DNA of 64,000 bases. Origin: an uncultured Spirochaetales bacterium. GTDB taxonomy: Bacteria; Spirochaetota; Spirochaetia; Sphaerochaetales; Sphaerochaetaceae. The stretch is from positions 1 to 64,000 of the forward strand of contig CALXKL010000009.1 in NCBI GenBank assembly GCA_944388965.1. The letters run 5' to 3'. The notes under the pieces are model-generated. The model saw nothing but the letters and a program-made list of their open reading frames with translations, ran no database searches and was not told the DNA's origin. Shown here in pieces: positions 41,460 through 50,642 of the stretch. The position numbers and the translations under genes were made by a program. Every line of letters begins with the position of its first letter. The stretch's first letter is position 1.

Positions 41460-43124
41460 ATGAACAAGACCATTTTCCGCAGTGTCCTGCTTGCCTGCTG
41501 CATCGTCATGATGTTCAGCCTTGCAGTCACGCTGCTCTTCCTCAATTCCTATTTCATCGACATCGAGTTCGACAACCTCAGAGCCCAGGCGGAGTTCACC
41601 GCGCAGGCCGTTGACAAGGTCGGACTGGAATATTTCGAATCCTTCTCCAGCGACATATACAGGATCACATGGATCGAGGCCGATGGGAATGTGATATTCG
41701 ACAGCGACGCCGACGAGGCGGCCATGGAGAACCATCTGGACCGTGACGAGATACGCGAGGCCCTTGCCTACGGCCATGGTCAGGACAGGAGACTGTCCGA
41801 CACGCTTTCGCGCGAGACGCTGTACTCCGCGGTGAGGATCTCGGACGGTTCGGTTGTCAGGCTCTCCGTGACGCAGGCCTCGGTCCTGCGGATCACGCTG
41901 GGTGTCATCCCGTACATGCTCGCCGTGCTCGTTCTTGCGCTCGTGCTGTGCATGTTCATCTCCAGGAGGATCTCCAGGAGAATCATCGACCCGTTGAACA
42001 GACTCGACCTGGATCGGCCGCTGGAGAACGAGACCTATGAGGAGCTCAGTCCTCTGCTGGTCAGGATAGACAACCAGAACCGCCAGATCGAGAAGCAGAT
42101 CGACACGATCCGCACGCGGCAGAAGGAGTTCGACTCCATAACGGACAACATGCGTGAGGGGATGATCATCCTGAACAAGGCGGATCTGGTGGTCAGCATG
42201 AACACTTCGGCCATGAAGCTGTTCGGAGGCTCTCCGTCCGTGATCGGGAAGAACATCCTCGTGCTGGACCGTTCCGTGGAGCTCATGGGGGCTCTTGAGG
42301 AGGTGAAGAAGAAGGGCAGGAGCGAGTACTTCTTCGAGCGCAACGGCTTCGTGAACCGCCTGATCGCCAACCTCATCCAGGATGACAACGGCAGGACGCT
42401 GGGAACATGCATCCTGATCGTGGACGAGACCGAGAAGGTCCTGTCGGAAGGAATGAGGAAGGAGTTCAGCGCAAACGTGAGCCATGAGCTCAAGACGCCG
42501 CTGCATTCCATCCTTGCATCATCCGAACTGCTGATGAACAACCTGGTCAAGGAAAGCGACAAGATGGGCTTCATCGGGCGCATCCACAGCGAGGCGGAGC
42601 ATCTCGTGACCCTCATCGAGGACATAATAAGACTCTCCCAGCTTGACGAGACCAAGGAGTTCCCGAAGGAGGATGTCTCGATGAAGGAGGTAGTCACAAG
42701 TGTCACGGAAGCGCTTGGCGGCTATGCCCGGGACAGGGGTGTCGCGATCGAGTGCGATGTGCAGGACGTATCCTTCACCGGCGTACAGCGCCTGGTATAC
42801 GAGATAGTGTTCAACCTCGTCGACAACGCCATCCGCTACAACAGGGAAGGTGGCCATGTCTGGATAGCCGCATCCGCAGTGGACGACGGGGTCAGGCTGG
42901 TCGTCAGGGATGACGGGATAGGAATCCCGAAGGAGCATCAGGCGCGCATATTCGAGCGTTTCTACAGAGTGGACACCTCACATTCGCGATCCACCGGAGG
43001 CACGGGCCTCGGGCTGTCGATAGTCAAGCATGCCGCAATGGTCATGCACTCGACAGTCGAGCTGGAATCGAGCGAAGGGAAGGGAAGCGTGTTCACACTC
43101 ACCTTCCCGAAACAGGGTGGTTGA
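41460..43124 (+). CDS. phoR: Phosphate sensor histidine kinase (PhoR type)
   Basis: 554 residues. Two transmembrane segments (about 5-30 and 145-165) enclose an extracytoplasmic domain of about 115 residues. Then come a HAMP-like or linker segment, a PAS-like domain (about 225-325), HisKA with phosphoacceptor His342 (FSANVSHELKTPLHSI), and HATPase_c with NAIRYN, DDGIGIPKEHQARIFERFYR and GTGLGLSIVKH. The extracytoplasmic domain is larger than in E. coli PhoR and closer to the Firmicute type. It is the seventh gene of the operon. Confidence 0.93.
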   Translation: MNKTIFRSVLLACCIVMMFSLAVTLLFLNSYFIDIEFDNLRAQAEFTAQAVDKVGLEYFESFSSDIYRITWIEADGNVIFDSDADEAAMENHLDRDEIREALAYGHGQDRRLSDTLSRETLYSAVRISDGSVVRLSVTQASVLRITLGVIPYMLAVLVLALVLCMFISRRISRRIIDPLNRLDLDRPLENETYEELSPLLVRIDNQNRQIEKQIDTIRTRQKEFDSITDNMREGMIILNKADLVVSMNTSAMKLFGGSPSVIGKNILVLDRSVELMGALEEVKKKGRSEYFFERNGFVNRLIANLIQDDNGRTLGTCILIVDETEKVLSEGMRKEFSANVSHELKTPLHSILASSELLMNNLVKESDKMGFIGRIHSEAEHLVTLIEDIIRLSQLDETKEFPKEDVSMKEVVTSVTEALGGYARDRGVAIECDVQDVSFTGVQRLVYEIVFNLVDNAIRYNREGGHVWIAASAVDDGVRLVVRDDGIGIPKEHQARIFERFYRVDTSHSRSTGGTGLGLSIVKHAAMVMHSTVELESSEGKGSVFTLTFPKQGG

Positions 43125-43132
43125 ACGGTTGC

Positions 43133-43163
43133 CGGGGGTGGCGGGGTTGTCCTGCCACCCCCG
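43133..43163 (+). terminator. Terminator-like hairpin after phoR
   Basis: A 10-bp GC-rich stem CGGGGGTGGC/GCCACCCCCG with an 11-nt loop. No T-run follows, so it may act as a weak terminator or 3'-end protector. Confidence 0.55.
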
Positions 43164-43210
43164 CTTCACACCTTCACCGAAAACACACATTTTCCATGTC
43201 GGACCTCTTG

Positions 43211-43249
43211 TTGACGAATGGCACGAGAGTGGTTAAGTTACCTTAGGTT
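43211..43249 (+). promoter_or_regulatory. Promoter and putative operator of the second marR-ABC operon
   Basis: -35 TTGACG (43211-43216), 17-bp spacer, -10 TAAGTT (43234-43239). The -10 overlaps the 16-mer TAAGTTACCTTAGGTT (43234-43249), which is 14/16 identical to a motif in front of the ABC genes at 52997-54754. The position over the -10 and start site suggests repression. Confidence 0.6.
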
Positions 43250-43270
43250 GTCTTTTTCTTAGGAGATGAT

Positions 43271-43723
43271 ATGTCTTACAACATGGAAAGTGTCCTGGAA
43301 GGCGCCATATCCCTCGGCATCGACTACGCAAGGGCGATAGACCGGATCATCGCATCCGACTGCGACTACTCGCCTGCCTTGGTGAAGGTCGTACGCCTCA
43401 TCGCCAGACGCGGAGGCTCTGCGCTCCAGAAGGACCTGTCCGACACCTTTGCGATAACAATGGCCGCCATGAGCCAGAGTGTGGATGCCCTGGTGAAGGC
43501 CGGACTTGTCACCAGAGAGGACTGGGCCGGCGACAAGAGGCAGCGCATGCTGACCCTCACGCCTGAGGGTGCCGCCCTTGCGAAGAGGGTTGACAGGGAT
43601 ATTTCGCGCTATTTCAGGAGGATCGGTTCCTATCTGAGCCGCTCCGAGATCGACCAGCTCGGGTCTATACTGTCCAAGCTGGATAAACTTCGGGAGATAA
43701 ACGGTGATCCGACAAATTGCTAA
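43271..43723 (+). CDS. MarR-family transcriptional regulator
   Basis: 150 residues. Winged helix with QKDLSDTFAITMAAMSQSVD as recognition region (about 55-75) and wing KRQRMLTLTPEG. AGGAG lies just before ATG43271. Its 3' end overlaps the first ABC gene by 20 nt. Same gene order as the marR-ABC-ABC operon at 2819-6788, though the two MarR proteins differ clearly. It probably controls the exporter, alone or with the repressor recognising the shared promoter motif. Confidence 0.88.
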   Translation: MSYNMESVLEGAISLGIDYARAIDRIIASDCDYSPALVKVVRLIARRGGSALQKDLSDTFAITMAAMSQSVDALVKAGLVTREDWAGDKRQRMLTLTPEGAALAKRVDRDISRYFRRIGSYLSRSEIDQLGSILSKLDKLREINGDPTNC

Positions 43724-45443
43724 GAGCATCAGGGAGTACAGGCGCCCGGCGATCCTCACCCCGTTTCTGATGGTGGGGGAGGTTGCGATGGAGGTCCTGA
43801 TCCCCATGCTGATGGCCCTCATCATCGACGAGGGCGTCTACAAGGGCGACATGGACTACATCGTGAAGATGAGCATCCTCATCGTCCTGTCCGCCTTCCT
43901 GTCGCTGATGTTCGGCGTGCTTGGTGCCTTCACTGCGGCCCGTGCCTCGTCAGGCTTCGCGAAGAACCTCAGGCACGACATCTTCTATCATCTGCAGGAC
44001 TTCTCGTTCAGGAACATCGACTCGTTCTCGACATCGTCACTGATCACGAGGATGACGACGGATGTCCAGAACGTCCAGATGGCCTTCCAGATGATGACAC
44101 GCATCTGCTTCAGGGCTCCTGTGATGTTCGTCTTCGCGATCGTGATGGTGGCAAACACCGGCGGAAGCCTTGTGGCGATCTTCGCCGTGGCGATCCCCGT
44201 CATCGGCGTGCTTGTCTACATGCTCATGCGCAGGGTGCACCCGATCTTCAACCGCGTGTTCCACAACTACGACAACCTGAACAAGGTCGTCGAGGAGAAC
44301 CTGACCGGAATCAGGACCGTCAAGGCATACGTCAGGGAGGACCACCAGATCGCCAAGTTCGACGAGGCCAGCGGGAGCATCCGCAACGACTTCGTCAAGG
44401 CCCAGCGCCTGATGGCCCTGATGAACCCGATGGTGCAGAGCGTGGCATACGCCTGCATGCTTGCCATCTGCTGGTTCGGCGCACATCTGGTCATGGGCGG
44501 CGAGATGGGTACCGGCCAGCTGATGAGCACCTTCACCTACACGATGCAGATCCTCTCATCGCTGATCATGGTGGCCATGATCATAACGATGATGTCCATA
44601 AGCCGTGCATCCGCCGAGCGTATATCCGAGGTCCTTTCCACCAAGGCCGACATGGAGCTCGACGGACCCGGCCTCAGGGAAGTGCCCGACGGCGCGATAG
44701 AGTTCGACCATGTCGACTTCTCCTATGGAGGCAAGGGCCAGACGCTCTGTCTGAAGGACATCGACCTGAAGATAGAGGCGGGACAGATGATCGGCATCCT
44801 GGGAACCACAGGAAGCGGCAAGAGCTCACTGGTGTCCCTGATCGCAAGACTGTATGACGTGACAGAAGGAAGCGTGAAGGTCGGCGGTCATGACGTGAGG
44901 GAGTACAACCTGAGAGCGCTCAGGAACCGCGTCGCGGTCGTGCTGCAGAAGAACACGCTCTTCTCCGGGACGGTGAGGAGCAATCTGAAGTGGGGCGACA
45001 AGGACGCCACGGACGAGGAGATGATCCGGGCCCTGAAGATCGCCAACGCAGACTTCATCTACAACTCTCCCGATGGCCTTGACCGTGTCGTGGAGCAGGG
45101 TGGAAACAACTTCTCCGGCGGTCAGAAGCAGCGCCTGTGCATCGCAAGAGCCCTGCTTAAGGATCCGAAGGTCATCATATTCGACGACTCGACCAGCGCC
45201 GTCGACACCGCGACGGACTCGCAGATCCGCCAGGCGTTGAGAAACGACGTGAAGGGTGCGACCAAGATAATAATCTCGCAGAGGGTCAATTCCGTCATAG
45301 ATGCCGACAGGATCATCATAATGGCCAACGGAAGCGTCCAGGACATCGGTACGCATGAGGAGCTCCTCGGACGCAACGAGGTCTACCAGTCGCTTGTACG
45401 CGTACAGCTTGGAGGAGGTTCAGATGCCAGGTCCGATGAATAG
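43704..45443 (+). CDS. Heterodimeric ABC exporter subunit, degenerate-site half
   Basis: 579 residues from GTG43704, with GGGAGA six bases upstream. Six-helix exporter domain then NBD: Walker A GTTGSGKSS, signature FSGGQ, Walker B IIFDDSTSAVD with Asp for the catalytic Glu, and Gln for the switch His (IISQRVN). These changes mark the non-hydrolytic site of a BmrCD/TM287-288-type heterodimer. Its end overlaps the partner start by 20 nt. Closest relative in the window is the 576-residue protein at 4621-6351. Confidence 0.92.
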   Translation: MIRQIAKSIREYRRPAILTPFLMVGEVAMEVLIPMLMALIIDEGVYKGDMDYIVKMSILIVLSAFLSLMFGVLGAFTAARASSGFAKNLRHDIFYHLQDFSFRNIDSFSTSSLITRMTTDVQNVQMAFQMMTRICFRAPVMFVFAIVMVANTGGSLVAIFAVAIPVIGVLVYMLMRRVHPIFNRVFHNYDNLNKVVEENLTGIRTVKAYVREDHQIAKFDEASGSIRNDFVKAQRLMALMNPMVQSVAYACMLAICWFGAHLVMGGEMGTGQLMSTFTYTMQILSSLIMVAMIITMMSISRASAERISEVLSTKADMELDGPGLREVPDGAIEFDHVDFSYGGKGQTLCLKDIDLKIEAGQMIGILGTTGSGKSSLVSLIARLYDVTEGSVKVGGHDVREYNLRALRNRVAVVLQKNTLFSGTVRSNLKWGDKDATDEEMIRALKIANADFIYNSPDGLDRVVEQGGNNFSGGQKQRLCIARALLKDPKVIIFDDSTSAVDTATDSQIRQALRNDVKGATKIIISQRVNSVIDADRIIIMANGSVQDIGTHEELLGRNEVYQSLVRVQLGGGSDARSDE

Positions 45444-47337
45444 GGGAATGCGTGGCGGAGCCACGGTCAAGCATGGCAGGAAGACGTTCCTCCGCCTCTT
45501 CAGGGAGGTGTTCAGAGGCAATGGGCTCAAGCTTGCCGTCGTCGTCATGTGCATCATCATATCGTCCATGGTCACGGTCTTCGTGTCCAACATGATCGAG
45601 ACGCTCATAGACCAGTACATAACGCCCCTGCTGACGGGACAGATGATGGACTTCTCGGCCCTTGCCATGGCCATGGTGCGCTGGGCCGTGGTAATGCTCC
45701 TTGGCGTCGTCAGCGTCTATGTATACGCCAGGATCATGGTGACGATCGCCCAGGATGCCCTGATGCGCATCAGGAACAGCATGTTCGAGAAGCTGGAGCA
45801 TCTGCCGATTTCGTATTACGACCAGACGCAGCATGGTGCCACGATGTCGCTGTTCACGAACGATGCGGATACGTTGCAGCAGATGATCAGCCAGTCGCTT
45901 GTCGGCGTGCTGTCTTCTTTGCTGACGGTTGTCATGGTGTTCGTGGCGATGCTGCGCAACAGCTGGAAGCTGACCATCGTCGTCGTGCTCGCCACGGCCG
46001 TGATGTTCTACATCACCGGAGTCGTTGCGAAGAAGAGCGGACGCAACTTCGTCGCCCAGCAGACCAACCTGGCCCGCGTCAACGGATTCATCGAGGAGAT
46101 GATCAACGGCAGCAAGGTCGTCAAGGTCTTCTGCCACGAGGACGAGAGCGAGAAGGACTTCGACGCGATCAACGAGGACCTGTGCACCACTATGACGAAG
46201 GCAGGCGGATACTCCAACGTCATGGGACCGATCACGATGAACATCGGCAACCTGCAGTACGTAGTGCTGGTCTTCGTCGGAAGCGCCATCTGTCTGCTCG
46301 GCGGAGGCTTCGCGGCAGGATACACTGTCGGAATGCTGGCCGCTTTCCTGCAGCTTTCCAGAAGCTTCGCCAACCCGATCAGCCAGATAAGCCAGCAGGC
46401 CAACTTCGTCCTGATGGCTCTCGCCGGTGCCGAGCGCATCTTCGAGTTCCTCGACCGCGAGAACGAGGTCGACAACGGGTACGTCACTCTGGTCAACTGC
46501 ACCACGGCGGAGGATGGAACCGTCACCGAGAGCGAGAAGAGGACCGGAGAATGGGCCTGGAGACATCCCCACACGGATGGCTCTCCCGTGACATACACTC
46601 CGGTCAGGGGTGACATCGAGATGCACGAGGTCGACTTCGGCTACGTGCAGGACAAGATAGTCCTTCATGACATCACCCTATACGCCAAGCCTGGACAGAA
46701 GATCGCCTTCGTCGGTTCGACCGGTGCGGGCAAGACCACAATCACCAACCTGCTCAACCGCTTCTACGACATACAGGACGGCAAGATCCGCTTCGACGGC
46801 ATCAACATCAACAAGATCAGAAAGTCGGACCTCAGACGATCTCTGGGAATGATCCTCCAGGATACCCACCTGTTCAGCGGTACGATCATGGAGAACATCC
46901 GCTTCGGAAAACTCGACGCCACTGACGAGGAGGTCATCGCTGCAGCGAAGCTCGCCAACGCCCACGACTTCATCATGATGATGCCTGACGGTTACGACAC
47001 TATGATCGAGAACGACGGAGAAGGACTGTCGCAGGGACAGCGGCAGCTGCTGTCCATCGCCCGCGCTGCGGTCTGCGACCCTCCTGTGCTTGTCATGGAC
47101 GAGGCGACCAGCAGCATCGACACCCATACGGAGGCCCTGGTTCAGTCCGGCATGGACCGTCTGATGGAGGGCAGGACCGTTTTCGTCATAGCACACCGCC
47201 TGTCTACGGTGCGCAACAGCAACTGCATCATGGTCCTGGACCACGGCAGGATAATCGAGCGCGGAACCCACGACGAGCTGCTTGCACACAAGGGTACGTA
47301 CTACAAGCTATACACCGGAGCCTTCGAGCTCGAGTAG
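45424..47337 (+). CDS. Heterodimeric ABC exporter subunit, catalytic-site half
   Basis: 637 residues from ATG45424, with GGAGGAGG just upstream. Exporter domain and NBD with Walker A GSTGAGKTT, signature LSQGQ, Walker B LVMDEATSSID with intact Glu, switch His in IAHRLST. A linker insertion of about 40 residues before the NBD (around NCTTAEDGTVTESEKRTGEW) is also present, shorter, in the paralogue at 2819-4621. Export substrate unknown. Its 3' end overlaps the convergent GNAT_C-type gene by 30 nt. Confidence 0.92.
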   Translation: MPGPMNRGMRGGATVKHGRKTFLRLFREVFRGNGLKLAVVVMCIIISSMVTVFVSNMIETLIDQYITPLLTGQMMDFSALAMAMVRWAVVMLLGVVSVYVYARIMVTIAQDALMRIRNSMFEKLEHLPISYYDQTQHGATMSLFTNDADTLQQMISQSLVGVLSSLLTVVMVFVAMLRNSWKLTIVVVLATAVMFYITGVVAKKSGRNFVAQQTNLARVNGFIEEMINGSKVVKVFCHEDESEKDFDAINEDLCTTMTKAGGYSNVMGPITMNIGNLQYVVLVFVGSAICLLGGGFAAGYTVGMLAAFLQLSRSFANPISQISQQANFVLMALAGAERIFEFLDRENEVDNGYVTLVNCTTAEDGTVTESEKRTGEWAWRHPHTDGSPVTYTPVRGDIEMHEVDFGYVQDKIVLHDITLYAKPGQKIAFVGSTGAGKTTITNLLNRFYDIQDGKIRFDGININKIRKSDLRRSLGMILQDTHLFSGTIMENIRFGKLDATDEEVIAAAKLANAHDFIMMMPDGYDTMIENDGEGLSQGQRQLLSIARAAVCDPPVLVMDEATSSIDTHTEALVQSGMDRLMEGRTVFVIAHRLSTVRNSNCIMVLDHGRIIERGTHDELLAHKGTYYKLYTGAFELE

Positions 47338-48144
47338 GGTGAAAGTGCCATAGCCTCTTTCGATGAAGCCACCTGAAGCCAGGTGGCTTCTCCATATCCT
47401 CTGCAGCCTTGTCCTTGCGGGAAGGGCGGAGATGTCGGATATGTCCATGGTGTCGAAGATTCGCCAGGCGTCGGCGTTGTCGTGGTCCTCGCTCATGGAC
47501 AGAAGCCTGTAGTCCTTCGCAAAGCGTACGATCCCGCTCTCCTTTCCCAGCTGCCTGTTGACGGGGTTGAGCAGCCAGCTGTCGGTGACGAAACGCTCCA
47601 GATGGTAGAAGTCCGCCGCCTTCTGATAGCTGGCCCTGCATTCCGACTCGACCAGTCGTCCCTTTGACGGGATGTGTATGTTGATGACAGGGCTTCCATC
47701 CACTCTGAATGGTACGACCTCGGCTTCAAGCCGTCCGAAGGCGAAGCATCTCATTTCATGAAAGCGCGTGATCCACAATGCAACGAAGGTTCCGTATGTG
47801 CCATACACCCTGAAGCATTCCTCGCACTTGACTCTCAGGTCGTCGAACGAGTTGTGGAAGATGTCGTCCGACAGTCCATGGGACCTGTACCTGCGCTCGG
47901 CTTCGTCAAGAAGATGCACGAGGAGGACCAGATGGGCGGTGTATGGGCTGATGCCGAGCTTCCCGGAGGCGATGCCCAGATCGTCCAGGACGCTCTTCCA
48001 GTCGATCTGTCCACCCGAACGGTACACTTCGTGTGTGGAGTCCATGATTGAACGGGACTGCTCCCTGTGCATCAGGAAGCGATGTGCGTCCCTGAGGCAC
48101 TCGACGGCCTCGTCTGCGTATGGCCACTGGCTCAGGTCATACAT
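47308..48144 (-). CDS. GNAT_C-type acyltransferase-like protein
   Basis: 278 residues, soluble, no signal peptide. The segment VINIHIPSKGRLVESECRAS, then YQKAADFYH and VTDSWLLNPVNRQLGKES, resembles the GNAT_C half of the NAT_N/GNAT_C acyltransferase-like family, in which substrates are mostly unknown. The N-terminal half is helical and would correspond to NAT_N. Start overlaps the Lnb-like gene stop by 8 nt, so the two are co-translated. Family placement is from motif memory. Confidence 0.6.
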   Translation of the reverse strand: MYDLSQWPYADEAVECLRDAHRFLMHREQSRSIMDSTHEVYRSGGQIDWKSVLDDLGIASGKLGISPYTAHLVLLVHLLDEAERRYRSHGLSDDIFHNSFDDLRVKCEECFRVYGTYGTFVALWITRFHEMRCFAFGRLEAEVVPFRVDGSPVINIHIPSKGRLVESECRASYQKAADFYHLERFVTDSWLLNPVNRQLGKESGIVRFAKDYRLLSMSEDHDNADAWRIFDTMDISDISALPARTRLQRIWRSHLASGGFIERGYGTFTLLELEGSGV

Positions 48145-49384
48145 GCCGGTCCCTCTCCTTGAACACGCTCATGGCGACATAGGTGGGAAGAATCATGGCG
48201 TAGACATACAGGTTCTCCTGGATGAACAGCGTCGGGAACAGCCCCTTGAGCGTGAGGGATGCCAGAGCCAGTGTCAGAAGTATGCGGAAGACAGCCCGTG
48301 TCGCCCCGAGTCCGGTCTTCGGACGGAAGACGATGACGATGCTCTGGATGAGAGGTATCACGACCAGGGGATTGAGCATGATGATGTTCTCGTTGCACCA
48401 GGTCACGTCATGGTCGGTTAAGAGCATCATGAAGAGGAGCACGGAGGATATCGCAGTGAAATACAGGTAGACGAACATCGAGAGCAGACCATATGCCCTT
48501 CTGTTCGTATGAGCCAGCGAATACAGCAGGACGGCGATGATGATGCCGACCAGCAGACTGGTGCCGACAAGATGCATATGGCCCACCTGCCTCTCTCCTC
48601 CCTGATAGATCGTCGTCGGCTCTTCGTCGAAGTATGTAGCGACCGCGTCGATGAGGACGTCCGGCAGGAAGCATGCATCGTACAGCGTTATGTCTTCGTC
48701 AATGGAGGGGCCCTGAAGATAGTTCAGCGTGAAGGCCACCGGCCAGCTGCGCTTCATGTACAGCGTACTGAAGTCTCTGAAGGACATTCCCGTGTCGATG
48801 GACGATGCCCAGGCCGAGAATGCCCCGCCTGTCTCTGCGTCGATGATGTCCCGAATCCGCGTGGCGCAGTTGTCCAGATAATAGTGGTACAGGTATGTAC
48901 GGTTCTCCGGCCGGGTGTTCAGATTCACGAAGTCGATAGTGGCCGCCTTCGCGGCGTTGTCCAGCGGTATGTCCAGAACCTTGACCGTCCTGTCTTCTCC
49001 GATGCCCTTGAGAATCGCCGTGTCCGCCCATGAGGATGTAACTCTATAGTAGAGCCGCCCGAAGAGGAAGTCCGTGTAGAACGAGGGGCCGAACGAGAAG
49101 ACCCCCCAGTCGTACATCACGTCTCCCTGCGGTGTCTGCACCATGAGCCCTGCATGGCCGAACCACACATAGACCTCCTTGCCGGGGTCCTGTACGACCA
49201 GGCTTATCGTGACATCGTCGAGATAGGTGTCGTCGAGCCCTTCGCCGTGCGAGAAGTCGAAGTGCGAGAGCGATGCGACGCCGTCGAAGCCCCCGTCGAG
49301 CCGTGTCCTCTCCACGGAGGCCGAGAAGATACATGAAGCTGCATAGAATAGCAGCAGGAGGATGCATGCGTTCCGACGTCCCAT
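48137..49384 (-). CDS. Lnb-like membrane protein (DUF4105/Lnb_N domain plus five helices)
   Basis: 415 residues. N-terminal signal sequence (LLLLFYAASC, possibly a relaxed lipobox), then a periplasmic Lnb_N (DUF4105) domain at about 60-270 and about five transmembrane segments from about residue 290. The catalytic-type residues are visible: His77 in WFGHAGLMV and Cys173 in YYLDNCATRIRDI. Lnb proteins transfer an acyl chain within lipoproteins to give lyso-form lipoproteins. Start ATG49384 follows AGGA and the signal begins there. Coupled to a predicted acyltransferase-like protein downstream. Confidence 0.8.
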   Translation of the reverse strand: MGRRNACILLLLFYAASCIFSASVERTRLDGGFDGVASLSHFDFSHGEGLDDTYLDDVTISLVVQDPGKEVYVWFGHAGLMVQTPQGDVMYDWGVFSFGPSFYTDFLFGRLYYRVTSSWADTAILKGIGEDRTVKVLDIPLDNAAKAATIDFVNLNTRPENRTYLYHYYLDNCATRIRDIIDAETGGAFSAWASSIDTGMSFRDFSTLYMKRSWPVAFTLNYLQGPSIDEDITLYDACFLPDVLIDAVATYFDEEPTTIYQGGERQVGHMHLVGTSLLVGIIIAVLLYSLAHTNRRAYGLLSMFVYLYFTAISSVLLFMMLLTDHDVTWCNENIIMLNPLVVIPLIQSIVIVFRPKTGLGATRAVFRILLTLALASLTLKGLFPTLFIQENLYVYAMILPTYVAMSVFKERDRHV

Positions 49385-49700
49385 GTCCTGTAGGATAGCA
49401 CAAAGAAGTCTTTGCTTGGAGGGGATGTGTCGCCTGCGGGGTACTAGACACGGGTAGGGCAAAGACGATAGAGTACATCTTGCGTCTCTCCCTCGGGGAG
49501 ATGTGTCCTCATGCTCTTTGACCTGGACCGCAAGGTCGGGTCTGCGTGGGATTCCATCAGGGTCGATGGAATGCAGGAGATCCGGAAAGAAGCCTTTCCC
49601 CGCTGTCCGGACGACCGGCCTTCCACCTGGTTGGAAACGGTGAGCCCATGCGCCGGCAGAGCATTGGAGACAAATGAAACGAAAGACAAGGAAAAATGGT
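49385..49700. other. Divergent region with probable structured rplM leader
   Basis: About 315 bp between the Lnb-like gene and rplM. Several stem-loops can be drawn on the plus strand: CATCT...AGATG enclosing CTCCC/GGGAG near 49478-49503, ATTCCATC/GATGGAAT (49551-49572), and GGAAAG/CTTTCC near 49584-49600. A -10-like TATCCT (49397-49392) on the minus strand lies 7 nt before the Lnb-like start. No small gene is convincing. A ribosomal-protein autoregulatory leader is possible but not recognised. Confidence 0.35.
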
Positions 49701-50129
49701 ATGAAGACTATTTTTGTAAAGCCGAAGACAGTCGAGAAGAAGTGGTATCTGATCGACGCGGAAGGTAAGAATCTCGGTCGTGTCGCAGTCGCGGCTGCCA
49801 GGATTCTCAGAGGCAAGAACAAGCCTGAGTATGTTCCTCACCAGGACATGGGTGACTATGTGATCATCATCAATGCAGCCAAGGCTACGGTGACCGGCAA
49901 CAAGATGCTTGACAAGAAGTACTATCGTCACTCGATGTATCCAGGTGGACTCACGGTCGAGACCTACGGACAGCTGATCGAGAGGAAGCCCACTTTCCCG
50001 ATGGAGCACGCCGTCAAGGGCATGCTGCCTCATGGAAAGCTCGGAAGGGCTCTGTTCACGAATCTCAAGGTCTATGCAGGAGCGGAGCATCCGCACGCTG
50101 CCCAGAAGCCGATCGCTGTTGAACTTTAA
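49701..50129 (+). CDS. rplM: 50S ribosomal protein L13
   Basis: 142 residues, the standard length. Starts [20 protein letters not shown]; contains [17 protein letters not shown] and the conserved [23 protein letters not shown]49701 has AAGGAA upstream; the in-frame ATG nine codons earlier does not fit the family N-terminus. In operon with rpsI, 11 nt downstream. Confidence 0.97.
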   Translation: MKTIFVKPKTVEKKWYLIDAEGKNLGRVAVAAARILRGKNKPEYVPHQDMGDYVIIINAAKATVTGNKMLDKKYYRHSMYPGGLTVETYGQLIERKPTFPMEHAVKGMLPHGKLGRALFTNLKVYAGAEHPHAAQKPIAVEL

Positions 50130-50140
50130 GGAGAATCAAG

Positions 50141-50563
50141 ATGGCCAAGAAAGCAGTTGAGAAGAAGGAAATAGTGAATCTCGGACATGGAACCGGTCGT
50201 CGCAAGACCTCCGTCGCCCGTGTCTACCTCAGAGAGGGCAATGGAAAGATCACGGTCAACGGCAAGCCTGTCGACGAGTACTTCGTCGATGCGATCTCCG
50301 TCTACACCGTCAAGCAGCCGCTGGTGCTGACCGAGACGAGTGACAAGTACGACGTGCTGATCAACGTCGTCGGCGGCGGTATCAAGGGCCAGGCAGGTGC
50401 ATGCCGCCATGGCATCGCCCGTGCACTGTGCGATGAGAACGACGAGGCATACAGGAAGATCCTCCACGATGCAGGCTTCATGACCCGCGACCCGAGAATG
50501 GTCGAGAGAAAGAAGTATGGACGCCGTGGTGCAAGACGCCGCTTCCAGTTCTCCAAGAGATAA
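50141..50563 (+). CDS. rpsI: 30S ribosomal protein S9
   Basis: 140 residues. [19 protein letters not shown] near the start, [18 protein letters not shown] in the middle, and the C-terminal basic tail ending [13 protein letters not shown], whose last residues reach the ribosomal P site. A Shine-Dalgarno AAGGAG precedes ATG50141. Conventional rplM-rpsI pair. Confidence 0.97.
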   Translation: MAKKAVEKKEIVNLGHGTGRRKTSVARVYLREGNGKITVNGKPVDEYFVDAISVYTVKQPLVLTETSDKYDVLINVVGGGIKGQAGACRHGIARALCDENDEAYRKILHDAGFMTRDPRMVERKKYGRRGARRRFQFSKR

Positions 50564-50590
50564 TCGCATCACGATTCATCTACATATGGA

Positions 50591-50630
50591 AAGGGCCATC
50601 AGCCGATGCTGGTGGTCCTTGTTATTTTCG
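50591..50630 (+). terminator. Terminator of rplM-rpsI
   Basis: A 13-bp stem AAGGGCCATCAGC/GCTGGTGGTCCTT (two G-U pairs) with a 4-nt loop, followed by GTTATTTTCG. Confidence 0.9.
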
Positions 50631-50642
50631 TGTCGATGGCTT

